This document shows positions 23,901-35,200 of a DNA stretch of 64,000 nt, piece after piece. The notes beneath the pieces are model-generated. The model was not told the DNA's origin. It searched no databases and worked only from the letters and a program-made list of their open reading frames with translations. Position numbers and translations under genes: made by a program. Position 1 is the first letter of the stretch; each line of letters begins with the position of its first letter. This DNA comes from Ptychodera flava. Taxonomy: Eukaryota; Hemichordata; Enteropneusta; Ptychoderidae. Location of the stretch: contig NC_091947.1 of the NCBI RefSeq assembly GCF_041260155.1, forward strand, positions 25,319,615 to 25,383,614, in the 5' to 3' direction.

Positions 23901-25260
23901 TTCATAACACAGGAACTATGAAAACTTATATTGGACTATCACAGTGAAATTAAATGTGACTATCACCCTTTTTTAAAAATCTGATTGCCGAATCTGGTGA
24001 ATAAATCTACATTGGCGTATCCTTCATTTCTGTGCATCCTTTGACAATCGCGAACAGTAAACTTTTAAGGTGATTTCTGTTGGCTTTGCTGTACATTGGA
24101 GAAGTCAAGTTGGAATGTACTTTGTCATCATGGCCTAAAGAGGTAACATACACTGTACCACAGTCCCTCTCTGGGGACTGTGACTGTACCATGCCTAAAG
24201 AGGCACTGTACCAGCACCAACGAGACAGGAACATGCTACTTTTAAAATAACTTACTTTCTGGATATGACAAAATAATTAACAAAGGCAGTGAGAATCTTA
24301 GCCCAAGGGTCTGAAAATCTTAGGTTGCAGCAAAAATGTGTATTCTTTTGTATGGGTTTGGAAAATTGAAAGATACATTGCAACGTTTCCCTTCCTTGAT
24401 ATAAGTTTGTTAGTGCTCCATTATTGAAAGAAAGATTTGTGAATTTGAAACATAGTTGACAGAAATTCCTTGGAAAATCACTCCCACAAACCCTTTGTTC
24501 TTGTACATATCACAGAGAATGCACATTACAAATATGCAAGCCACTTAGGCAAATCCTTTGCAAGTTATTTTAACAATGTCCACTAAAAAGTCAAGTCTAT
24601 AGCTTTCCTGGCTTGAAAAATACATAACAGATAGCACATTTGGTCTAAATAAAATAGATAACATATTTAATTTTGTAACTATAAACCCATCAATAATAAT
24701 TGTAACAACGGTAACAAATATATCCAAAGAAAGGTTTTTGTAACACAACCAAACTTGTACACAATTGGGTAAACATACTATAAATGCATAACAAGAAATT
24801 CTCTCTCAAATTTATGAAAACATAAATATTTTAAAGATATTGATGTTATTGATAAGCAAAACATTGAGCGATTACCATTGGTCAATATGATGTTATAATA
24901 CATAACTTCTCCCTTTCCAGTGACCTATTCCTGCTCTTTAAACTTAGTCTCTTGATTCCATATCTTAGCTTAAAAGCTTCCTGCATTCAGCGGTTTAATA
25001 ACAACTAACAACAAGAACAACTTAAACAACAACCAGGATTGGCATCTGTCAAAGACGTCCTCCATGGTTCAAGACTTCAGCTGCTGCAACACTATGTGTG
25101 TAATTCCTGTGATTCCCAGTTGAATAGTTCATCGCCGTCTCTTGGACTATTTGTTCTTTTTAACTCAGGGCAAGGAGCCTTTGAAAGCAGGAAGCACCTG
25201 AATTACAGCATAATTCTCCTGGTGAACACAAGTAATGTTGCAAATGTTCCATATTCATAG
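20911..25260. other. Long non-coding stretch
   Basis: No recognisable gene or RNA. Starts with a (TA)8 run just after the Ngaro element. A short imperfect hairpin (CACAGTCCC/GGGGACTGTG) lies near 24,159-24,182. The right end, from about 23.8 kb, could be 3' UTR of the minus-strand exon ending at 25261. Scattered open frames of 60-166 codons have no protein-like features. Confidence 0.35.
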
Positions 25261-25400
25261 CTATTCCAAAACAAGACGGTGGTTGTTCACCTCGGTGCTG
25301 TCATCGGATATCTGGTATCTTTTGATAACTTCAAGGAACTTCTGCTCATGTTCCTTCACATAATTTACCCAATGCACAGTCAGAGGGCCATGAATATTCT
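25261..25400 (-). CDS. Candidate terminal coding exon, unknown protein
   Basis: Minus-strand exon with an acceptor (ttatcaacag) followed by 45 codons and a TAG. It encodes NIHGPLTVHWVNYVKEHEQK, then FLEVIKRYQISDDS and a tail ending NNHRLVLE. The balanced, helical composition looks like real protein. The exon needs one base from the preceding exon. Neither exon found upstream (26534-26640 ends in a stop; 27349-27433 would create a stop) joins it in frame, so its upstream partner is missing. Function unknown. Confidence 0.45.
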
Positions 25401-25626
25401 CTGTTGATAATTAGTCATCATCTCGTAATTTTCATACTTAAACAATACTCATCAATAAACATTGCATAAGTGTATACTACTTTATCACTATGAGTATTGC
25501 ATAAAACATCCATTTACAGTAGCAATGAACTTTTAAAACGAGATTCGCTGAGAGAAGGAAAAATTTAGGCTTTGTATATTGTGAGCAGTGGTCAATGCAT
25601 GTAGAAAACTTAATAATCTCCATGCA

Positions 25627-25819
25627 TTAAAGGTATACTGTCACCTGTTCCAATTTTGCCTCAGTTACCATGGAAAGAGAAAATCTAACCAATCACAGAT
25701 TTTAAGCGGGTGGCCGCTTTTTAAAAACAGCGCCCTCACATGGGCAATTTGAATATCAAGGAACGCCCCTTTGACCATATATGGGCATATTTAGATTGTA
25801 GGTGACTGTATACCTTTAA
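25627..25819. mobile_element. TTAA-bounded MITE (AAAGGTATACTGTCACC ends)
   Basis: A 193-bp unit. It begins TTAAAGGTATACTGTCACCT and ends with the inverted match AGGTGACTGTATACCTTTAA. TTAA at both edges suggests piggyBac-type mobilisation. Non-coding. Confidence 0.8.
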
Positions 25820-26533
25820 CTCTGAAAATACTGTTTTATTTTCTTACAGCATAATTTGTTGGCCAAATATCCATTGTATACATTGAGTGAAGAAGTTTCA
25901 ATATTTCACATTCAAAATAAATTTTGCATGCCAACCTCAAGTAAGATTTCAGATTACATACGTTCGGCACCTAAGATATATTCTGTGTTCATGACGCAAA
26001 GGTCACATAAGCCATTACAAGTAATACCTTACATTCTGGTCTTCATGAGACTTTTATTTTTGCTGAACAAACGAAGTACAGTCTTTCAAGATCACTTCAC
26101 AATGACAACAAACAAACTGCTATTTTAGAAATGAAGGTTTCACACTAGAACGGAACTACCGTATACAAGAATGAGGATTCAACTAAAAGAAACACCTTAT
26201 ATATACTGACTGTATGTCAATTTAATGAGTAACATTTTACATATCCTTGTCTTCATGAAACATTTTTTGCAGAAACGTTTACTTTCAGTGTACCAACAAA
26301 ATTAGGAATTGGAACTACAAGTCTAAACAAGAAAACAGCTTCCTTATGTATGGTGAAAAATGTAATATGAAAAGCATTTTTTTTATAAACACACAACTAC
26401 CTTAAGGTCACTAAAAGATTCACTGACTGATATATTTTTACCAGTGGGTGTTTTGGAAAGCATAACAAACCATGGATTCAGACTATCAATGAGATCATAT
26501 GTATCTTCAAAGCAATTCAGGGTGGTGGTCAGG

Positions 26534-26640
26534 TCAGGTCTGTGATTGGTCCATTTCTTTCTGTTTCTCGTCGGGCCAATCTATGAATTTGTATAACAGA
26601 TGTATGAATCCTACTACAACTAATGAGATTTCTTCTTCAC
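26534..26640 (-). CDS. Candidate terminal coding exon with one membrane-like helix
   Basis: Acceptor tgcctttgcag, then 34 codons and TGA. Encoded residues are EEEISLVVVGFIHLLYKFID followed by WPDEKQKEMDQSQT. The SLVVVGFIHLLYKF part could be a short transmembrane or buried helix. It joins in phase to the exon at 27349-27433 (Cys codon split T|GT), giving LNC-EEEISL. Product not recognised. Confidence 0.4.
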
Positions 26641-27150
26641 CTGCAAAGGCACAAGATGAGCCGACATAATCAACATTATTATATGCCTGCATCTGTAACC
26701 TATGGAGTTTCGTCGTACAGTAAGTTTTGGTATCAGAGGACGCTGAGTCCAATAAAACTTTGACACGGAATACAATAACTTTAGGATTTATTGGACGCTA
26801 TTTGACCTTTGACCCGAACACTTTATGTCAGCGCGGGGAAAGAGGAGAGATGGGTTTAACCTCTTAACAAAAAAATATACTTCTAAACATTCAGTACTTC
26901 ATAAAGTCAATAGTCATAGTGGTCAATCCAAAACCTGTGAATTTGAGTAAAATTGTGCCGATGACCTACAAATTCTACCATGTGCACTGCACCACTGTGC
27001 GAGTTGAACTTTCGTTCTGTGTGCTTAGTTGACACGTTGAACGCAATCCCAGTTTGCTCGCGGTTGCTCAGTGCATTGCACAATGGACATCCCAAAAACC
27101 CTTTAATTTTGACTTTCCTGATAAAATTGGACTAAAAGGGTGCATAATAA

Positions 27151-27273
27151 TAAGGTTATTCACAAAATATGGGATTCATGTCCTCGTACATAGTACGCTT
27201 CGGTATTGTCCTTGACGCTACAGGTCTCGAACAATACTCCGACATTAATCCCGATATTTTGTGAATGACCTTA
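27151..27273. mobile_element. Small MITE with TAAGGTTATTCACAAAATAT ends
   Basis: A 123-bp element. The left end TAAGGTTATTCACAAAATAT is matched by the right end ATATTTTGTGAATGACCTTA with one mismatch, and the similarity continues inward (gggattcatg / cattaatccc). Non-coding. Confidence 0.75.
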
Positions 27274-27348
27274 TATTTTTGCATGTTACAATGTTTGCAT
27301 TGTAAAGAGGTCCTCTGTGGAATCCACGACTGTCTCCGTTATTCTTAC

Positions 27349-27433
27349 AGTTCAGCACAGTCAATGTTGTCTGCTGTATTTTCTCTATCAGGGCATCTAG
27401 GTTATGCAGTATTTGCCCTACTCTCACCACCAG
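27349..27433 (-). CDS. Candidate coding exon, helical segment of an unknown protein
   Basis: Acceptor ctactgcccag, donor GTAAGA. It encodes LVVRVGQILHNLDALIEKIQ followed by QTTLTVLN, a regular amphipathic-helix pattern. The phase fits the exon at 26534-26640. Its 5' partner is not found; it lies only about 430 bases downstream of the stop of the neighbouring minus-strand gene, so it could be an alternative 3' exon of that gene or a separate small gene. Confidence 0.45.
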
Positions 27434-27525
27434 CTGGGCAGTAGAGTGAATGAAAAGGGTATGAAAAACTTCAATACTTCACTAGAAAAAAATGAAAATA
27501 TTACAAAACAATAACAAATCCAGGA

Positions 27526-27810
27526 TTAACCCTTATCCTGTTAGGGCTGTCACTGCACCATCTGCCAAGTCAGTAAAAAGCAGTATTGAGCCAAAGGCTA
27601 CCCGTATTTTCAACCACTTTGCATGGTAACTTGCAGCAGGTTAAGTCAGTAAAAATCATGTTTACAGTATCAATGTTTTTAGGGCCTTCCAATTTTCAAG
27701 ACTTTGTTTAAAATGCACCATATGGGACATGTTATGCTTCACTGGTTTTAACCAACTTGACCTGACAGTGAATATGAACTTATCCAAGCAGCATAAGAGC
27801 AACTAACTAT
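27526..27810. mobile_element. TTAA MITE family M2, copy 1 (diverged)
   Basis: Begins TTAACCCTTATCCTGTTAGG and shares 'aagtcagtaaaaagcagtat' and later blocks with the copies at 30236-30508 and 61486-61770. The right boundary is approximate. It lies just beyond the stop of the minus-strand gene, in its likely 3' UTR. Confidence 0.65.
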
Positions 27811-27858
27811 GTTTAGCATCTCCAATGATGCTTACGTCGAAAATGTCCATGCAAATGT

Positions 27859-29235
27859 TCAAAGGAAGAAGTTGTTGGCTTTCTTTGGACAATGAAATGT
27901 CACATGTCTCTGACTTCCACACAGAATACACGCTTTACGAGCACCGAAATTTGCAGTTGCCAGTGTATCGTCCTCACTTGAGATACTCTCACTGCTCTCA
28001 GGGGGCGTGGTCAAGTCATCAACGTCATCCCTCTTTCTTTCTGCATCCTGTTTTCTGTAGCTTGGGGCGTACTTCTGATACACAGGACAGGCCCTGAGTG
28101 CGTGCTTATTGCTGCCGCAGATTTCGCAGTGCCTGAATGGGTTTGACTTCCTGGCTTTTGAAGGCGACGATCCCTGACTTGTGACGCTGGCTTGTGTTGG
28201 ATGCTCTGCAGATACTACGGTGGAAAGTTTCTGGCTTTCAGACAAACTTTTATGAAATGTATTTCCAAGGTCTAGAGGGTGAGGTGATGTGAAAGTACTG
28301 TCTCTCAGCATATCTTGCTGTTTATGTTTGCTGCCAAACTGCTCTTTCTTTATTTCCTTTAGAGATACATCATCTTTTGTACTCCCTGGGTTGCACTCCA
28401 TCTCTTTCTCATCAGATCCATAAGACCGACTACCATTCAAACTCTCTGCAGCTCTACCACCTATAGGGTTATCATTTGTTTCATTTCTGTGTCCAACATT
28501 TCTCTGTAACGGCCTTTTCGGAGGAGTGGTTTTCTGCTTTCTCCTTGCTTATCACTGGTCTGCTGCCTATTTCAAGACTGCCCACTGATGATCTCTCATC
28601 AGAGTGCTGTCGTTGAAACTCTTCCTGCTGTTGCAACACTTCACTCTTAATCAGCCTGATTGCATCTGCAGACATGTTTGGATACGTTCTACTGCTGATG
28701 CCATCGTCCCTACGAACATGACTGTGACCTTCATGTTCCTCTGCACCACAATCATGATTATCTCCATCATCATCACCTGCAGTTACCAGAGCAACATCTT
28801 CATGATCATCATCACCATTATCATCATCATCGTCATCATCATCACCACCACCACTATCACCACCACCACCAACAGCAGCACTAGCCTTCAATGCTACATG
28901 ACCATTTCCCTCCCTAAGTTCTTCCTTGTCAAACCTGCGCAGCTGGTCAGCTTCTGTGGCTGACTTTGATGGACTAGTTTTCTTCTGTGCAGAACTTCCA
29001 AAAGAGATTGTTGTTTTCTTTGTGACAAGATTTTCCACTGATCTGGTCTGGTTTTGCACCCTCTCAACTTCGCTATTCTCGGTTGCAGATCTTGGAAGAT
29101 ACTGTGCAGCCAATTCAAGGTTAACATTTCCACTTTGAACAAGCTGCCCCATTGTAATTGACATGCTTGTCTTTCCCTTCTTGCTCTCTTCCGGTACAGT
29201 TTTTTTATCAGATTTCTGACACACTTCTCCCAGTC
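27859..29235 (-). CDS. Last exon: acidic linker and two CCHC zinc knuckles
   Basis: Starts LGEVCQKSDKKTVPEESKKG, has an Asp run encoded by an ATC-type trinucleotide repeat on the + strand (28,750-28,870), and ends with two zinc knuckles: CEICGSNKHALRAC and CILCGSQRHVTFHC (both C-x2-C-x4-H-x4-C), before the stop at 27859-27861. The reading frame changes once between about 28,530 and 28,565: the first part reads ...GSRPVISKE and the second ...TTPPKRPLQRNVGHRN. With no good small intron there, this is either an assembly indel or a damaged allele. Confidence 0.75.
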
Positions 29236-32200
29236 CTGCAAAAAAGAATGGGTAAGCACTAACACAATTGTAAAAAGGAATGTCTGTTGTCAATCATGAG
29301 AAACGATAAATTGTATAGGTAATCCTAATTTTCCATGAAATATTTTGGCAGAAAGAACACCTTTTCCAACACATACCAAGAAGCCATTGCCGAACTGCTT
29401 ACTTTTTGTCTGAAGGTACATCTGTATTTCCAGAATTATTCCTGGAAGAAATCCACATTCCTTGAGGACAGATTTGAGATCATTCCAGTCAGCCATGAGA
29501 GCTGAATCCTAGGAAAAAAGAATTACGCTGTAACGGTTATTACATTATCTTGTTCAGAAAGTAACCAAGCATACAACAGAACATTACCTGAGAGTGACAT
29601 TGCTCCTTTCCACAAACAACCTGAACTTTACACACACCACCAAAAAATAGCTTGAAATTCACAGCCTTTTTGTTTACTATTATGTACAAAACTAATCGTC
29701 AGTGAAAGCAAAAGAGCTTATCAAAGAGTGTTAAAATTTGGAATATTGTTAACGCCACTGTTCTTGTCACACAATGCCAATTAATCATAATGATACTCAG
29801 TGTATCTCGACCTTTTTCAGGGATTAACTGTGTTGCTGTGTAGAAATCTAATTATGGAATTTTGACTCTCTGTGAAGATATAAATTGTTTTGACTATGGT
29901 ACCACTGGAATAATTCAGTACATCAAGAATGATATGAAAAGGAACTGCCACCCTCATAGATTCTATTGGATGAAACACTATGGCACTGGCATGCAGCCAC
30001 CACTCTGGTTCTCACTTCCTTACCCTTATACCATTTTCAACAAATTTGATGAGTAACTCTCCCAGGCCGAGCTCTCTTAGAATTCTTTGTATTTTATTGT
30101 ATGGGTTTGCAGCTGCAACTACACTTTCTTCCTCTGTTTGTTTCACTGGTGGATCAAAAACATCCTGCTCGACAATAACTGGAGATGTGACTGTGAATTT
30201 AAAAGAAAACATTCACTCTGTACTTTGGCATATCTTTAACCCTTTTCCTGCCAGACAGTATCACTTCCCAATCAGCCAAGTCAGTAAAAAGCAGTATTGA
30301 GCCAAAACATGACGTATTTTCACCCGCTTGGCTTGGTCTGTTATAGCATCTTTGGTCACAGAAAATAAAGTTTACAGTATTTATGTTTTCAACAGCTTTC
30401 AAATGTACAGTATTATGTTAAAATACACCATATGGAATATGTTGTGTTTCATTAATTTTAACCACCTTGACCTGGTGGTGAAATATGGACTTGGCAGAAA
30501 AAGTGTCAAACTGTTCACCCCTGATTATCGGTAAACAGGTCCACGATCACCATTGGTAACAATAGGTTGGGGCTGGACCATGGTGGTAAAAGGGGTGAAT
30601 ACAACATTACTGTCACTACACATAGGGCAATATTGACATTTGTGCTCCAAGCACAAGGCTCTTGGCAGTTTGTGTAAAATCAAAGGAAGCCATACAATAT
30701 ATATGTGGTGCCTCCCCTCCTATCCATGAGACTTTTAACCAAGGAGGAATTGATGAGGGCACTCATAATATACAGGTGTAGCCTTTGTGTCAAATATATG
30801 GGAAGAGTAACCAAACTCACCCTTTCTTTGTGCTTCATCTGGTGGATTTTCTGTATCATTAACTTGAACACTTGCCTCTTTGAAGTCCACAGTATCAGTG
30901 TTAACAGCTCTGTGTGTGGCTGTGACTGTTTTTGAAGTTTGTTGTATTTTCACTGTTGGTACTTCTGCCCAGCCAGCTGCTCTCAGAAGCATCAAATCAA
31001 GCAGTTTTGCCTTCACTTTCCTGTGTGGAATATATCAAATGTACTGTGCTTGCTTTCATCATGATGAAATACATCCCCTTACACAAAGAAGTTAAGAAGC
31101 TTGACCTCAAGGAGAATTATTTGCATAGATGTTTGCCTGACCTCTGAGGTTTAGGAATATCTAGATATCTATACCTGTACATGTAATATGTACAATTTTC
31201 TTGAGCTAGAGAGATTTTAATATTTTGGTCAGAGGTGCATCAATGCGGCTTTGTGGGCACATTGTATTCAATATCAACGAGCATAGAGTGAAGAAGGTAC
31301 AGAAATATTACTCCAAATAACACTGAACATCTTCCTGCTTGTAACTTGACAAATTGTAATTATGCATTTACCACCACAATCAGACCCAAATGATATCTCT
31401 GATTATTCAATGCTTACCATGGCATATGCGTATCAGTCAAGACTCTATCCCTCATCATGGCAAAATATCGGTCAGAAAGAACCTTGTTGTGTTTATCCAA
31501 GTGGTTCCCAATCACTCTGAGCAGCTCTGTCAGGCAGTTGGAGTATGAATCCAGCAAGGTGTCTGATTGTTGGTGATATCCCTGTCAGTAATTTAGAACA
31601 TAACGTCTGAACATATGGTCGAAGTTTAGTAGGCTGTCTGACTTTCTTAACTTACAGTTACATATTTCTAAAATGTTTAGAAAGGTAAATTGACTGTTTG
31701 CTTTTCAAAAATAAATACCATTTGAGTTATTTTTGATAAAAAATTGGTTTTGCTAAACCGTTATTATTAATACCACTGGACCTGAACAGAGTTCAGTGAA
31801 ATTTCTTCACAATATGAGCGGAATTTTCAAAGGGCTTACATTATACCCATTGAAAATTCTGCTCATATTGTGAAGAAATTTGCAGTAGAGGAGACTGTTT
31901 TGACATACTTTTCTGTTGAAGATGATCCATTTTTCAATGCTGCTGTGTACACATGCTGACACTTGTTCCTTGAGACCTGATGTACTCTCAATGGCCATCA
32001 GATACAACTTGCCAAGCAGAGAACTGTACCATTTGGAATGTTCACTGTAACTTCGAGTGGTCTGAGAAATTAAGAGGAAGTTTATCAAGGTCTGACCTGA
32101 CAAAATACAATAGGATCTAATCTATCCCTTATCGGAATTTGGTCAAAAAACTTGCATGACCATGATATAAAGTGTTCAGTAGTATAAGAAAGTAGCTACA

Positions 32201-35200
32201 GTGTATTTGTACTGAACTTAAAATCAAGCAAACTTAAGAAGTACTCTAAATGCAACTGTAATGTCTTTGTTAAACCTCTTAAATGCTAGTATTGCTATTT
32301 AGTTTGAGATAACACCATTTTCCAAGTACATTAGATATGAGCTTGCCAATCTGCAAAACAGTCTGAAAACATGGGATAAGCTTCAATACTCAATTTCTCC
32401 CTTTTCCACTTGATCGCTGGAGTAAAAAGTGAAAAACATTGTTAGAGTCACTGAAATAGTCTCTCCTAGCTATGTTGATACAATTTTTGTTGATCAGTTG
32501 GATCAGCTGCAGAAAATCATTTACCTTAATATAATCCCCAACTTTCTTGCACAGAACCTGGCTAACCTGTTGATCAAAACCTGTATCCAGGCCTGCAATA
32601 AAAGGAGTCCACAAAACAATCTGATAAAGTGTCTTTGAATTACATTAGAATGGCATCATTTGTACTACGGTGTGCTTGCAAACTACAAAAAAAAGTTTTG
32701 CCCATCAAAAAACTTCATACCGCTATTTTCTTATAATCTAAAGTTTTACAAACAAGTCTCTCTTTAAGGGAAAGTGCACCTCGAAGACAACTTTAGAATC
32801 ACAAATTTTTACAATCCTTCTCTGGTCTATCAGGCTACAGAACAGGTCCTGAACTTCTGGATTTTCAGCTGCAAAGTTGATAATATCTTCCAACAATCAA
32901 TAAATTTGCACAAACTTTAGGGTAGAATCCACCTCAGGGACAGATACTTGGACTCTCAAACTTTTACAATTCTTTTCTGATCTACCACTTTTTGGGATTC
33001 ACTTTAAAAGTCTTGGTGTAAGAAAACTTTTTGGAGTCTTAGTTTTTTGAAAAATCGAATACTTTATTTTCTCCATATTTTCTCCAGTTAACACAAGGAT
33101 GGCAGCCATTTTGAATTTCAAATATCGGTAAATCTTGGCTAATTTGTTTCTCTAGCACCAAATTTTGCGCGAAATCTCAAATTCAATGAGAAAATACCTT
33201 CAAGCTGCAGTACCAGGCTACAGACCAGGTCCTGAACTTCTGGATTTTCAACTGCATAGCCGATAATCTCTTCCAAGACGATAAATAATTGCTTCGGCCA
33301 TGGATATTTAGCAAGCTGTGATACTCCTGTTGGTATAAGGAGAAACCAAAATAGTCTAAAATCCAATAGCTCTGCATTGCTGACACCGAGAACAGAATGT
33401 CTTAACACAAATTCTATTGGAGCCATTGAAATGTTAGCTATGGGAACAAAGCATACCACAATTTGATGACATGATATCATATTTAGTCCACTGTCATTAT
33501 GTCTCGTTGTGTTCACAGCCCATCCTGAAAACCTTGCAAAAATCAAATGCTTTCTGTTTTCGACAAACTTGTCAGGCCACACTTGTCACACGACTTACAA
33601 GTATACTGGAACCTAGTACTGTGAATTTGAAAACATCATGGTAATAGCCACATGTATTTATGATTTATGATTCGTTTTGCAGTACAAGAAAAAAAGAGCA
33701 AGTAAAGAGAGTTTGCCTGAACAAGCCTAAATTAACAGTTGGTATCAAAACCAAAAATACCGAATTAAGCTTTCCATTATAAAATGTGAGCACTGGTATG
33801 TCTCTCTTTATAAGTCACCACTAAATCTTTTAAGATGGAGCTGCATGTTGCCAACACAGTTTTTGTCAAAGCAATATATATCTAACCTTAGCTTTAATAT
33901 GAGTTGGACTGTGTATGTTGCATCATCTTTCTCATAAAAATTCTGTAGAAAACTATGTTTTATTGACAAGACCTTGAATATGAACAACATCTTCATTTTG
34001 ATAATGTCTTAAAGATATCTTTGCATACATTACCAGTGTTAACAATCTTCTCAATTTCCTGGACAACATTAACCATTGTTTCTTCTGATAATCCAATCAG
34101 AAGCTATAACACGAAACAGATGTTCAGATGAACAGAATTGGTTGAAACAGACTGAGGGACAAGATACCGGTAGTTCATGACAAATGATACACAGTGCTCT
34201 TTTTTATTATAGTCTTATCACACACACACACACACACACGCACATACACACATTTAGTTAAAGGAATTCTAAAAGTAATATCCCTACAACTAATGAGTGT
34301 TGTTTTTGTGATACAAGGACTTACGTAAACACCTTAAGGCAAATCATAAGCAATATCTGTTATCATGAAATCTTGATTAAGTGCCACAGTCACCACATAC
34401 TCATGGCTGTTTGTAGATGAATTCCCAAGGCTGGCCTTACCACAACTTGCACAAGCTTAGTAAATGAAATGCTAAGAACAAAGAGAATGTATTCTGTAAG
34501 ATGAAACATGCAGAGATTTTTTGTATGTGAGGTTTTATTGGTGACCTGCAGAGATAATTTAAAAGAAAAAACTGAAATAGGGTTGGATATAACCTACCGC
34601 CTTGACTTTCCTCTCTATCTTTGATTTCTGCCAGTCATATTCCGTTCGCATGAGATCCTTTTCATTCACCTGTGGTGTCTGAAATTTCTGCTTGGCTTCA
34701 AAGTCGGAGTCTGCCATCTCCTGGCCACCAGCTCTTGGCATTTGTCTTCCATCCAGCACGGCTTTACCAGCATCTCCAGGCATCCTCCTCCAGTCTTCCC
34801 GGGAGAACTCTTTCCCATGGCGGTATTTCTTGCCAGAGTGTTGTCTAACTTTGTGCTGACTGCCTTTATCATAGTGTGAAGGCTGAGGTCTGACTTTGCC
34901 TCTGTAGGTGTAACCGCTGTGCCAAGAGTGATTGACTTCCAGATTGGACTTCCTGGGCCACCTGTGGTGTTGAAGGTTTTCAGCAGAACTGGTCCCCCCG
35001 GTGAAGTCCTCTCTGTAACTCTGCCTCTCTGTCCATGCGTTTGGCTTCTGTACTCTGGTATCCGAGGACGACCTTTGGAATGCATTCTCGACTGCGTATT
35101 GGGCAGTATTGCTTTTTATCGCACTGAAGTTACCTCTCCCTATTCCTAAAGTGAAGGAAGAGAATGAAATCCATTTGGAAAGCCATACCGGTATCTCTCA

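Noticed and set aside
24007-24234. Minus-strand 75-codon frame
   Set aside because: Some protein-like stretches, but no splice site support and no recognisable motif; it crosses a small hairpin. Left out for lack of evidence.
28604-28963. Plus-strand frame of Ile/Thr runs
   Set aside because: Antisense shadow of the acidic repeat in the last exon of the MIF4G/SAM gene.
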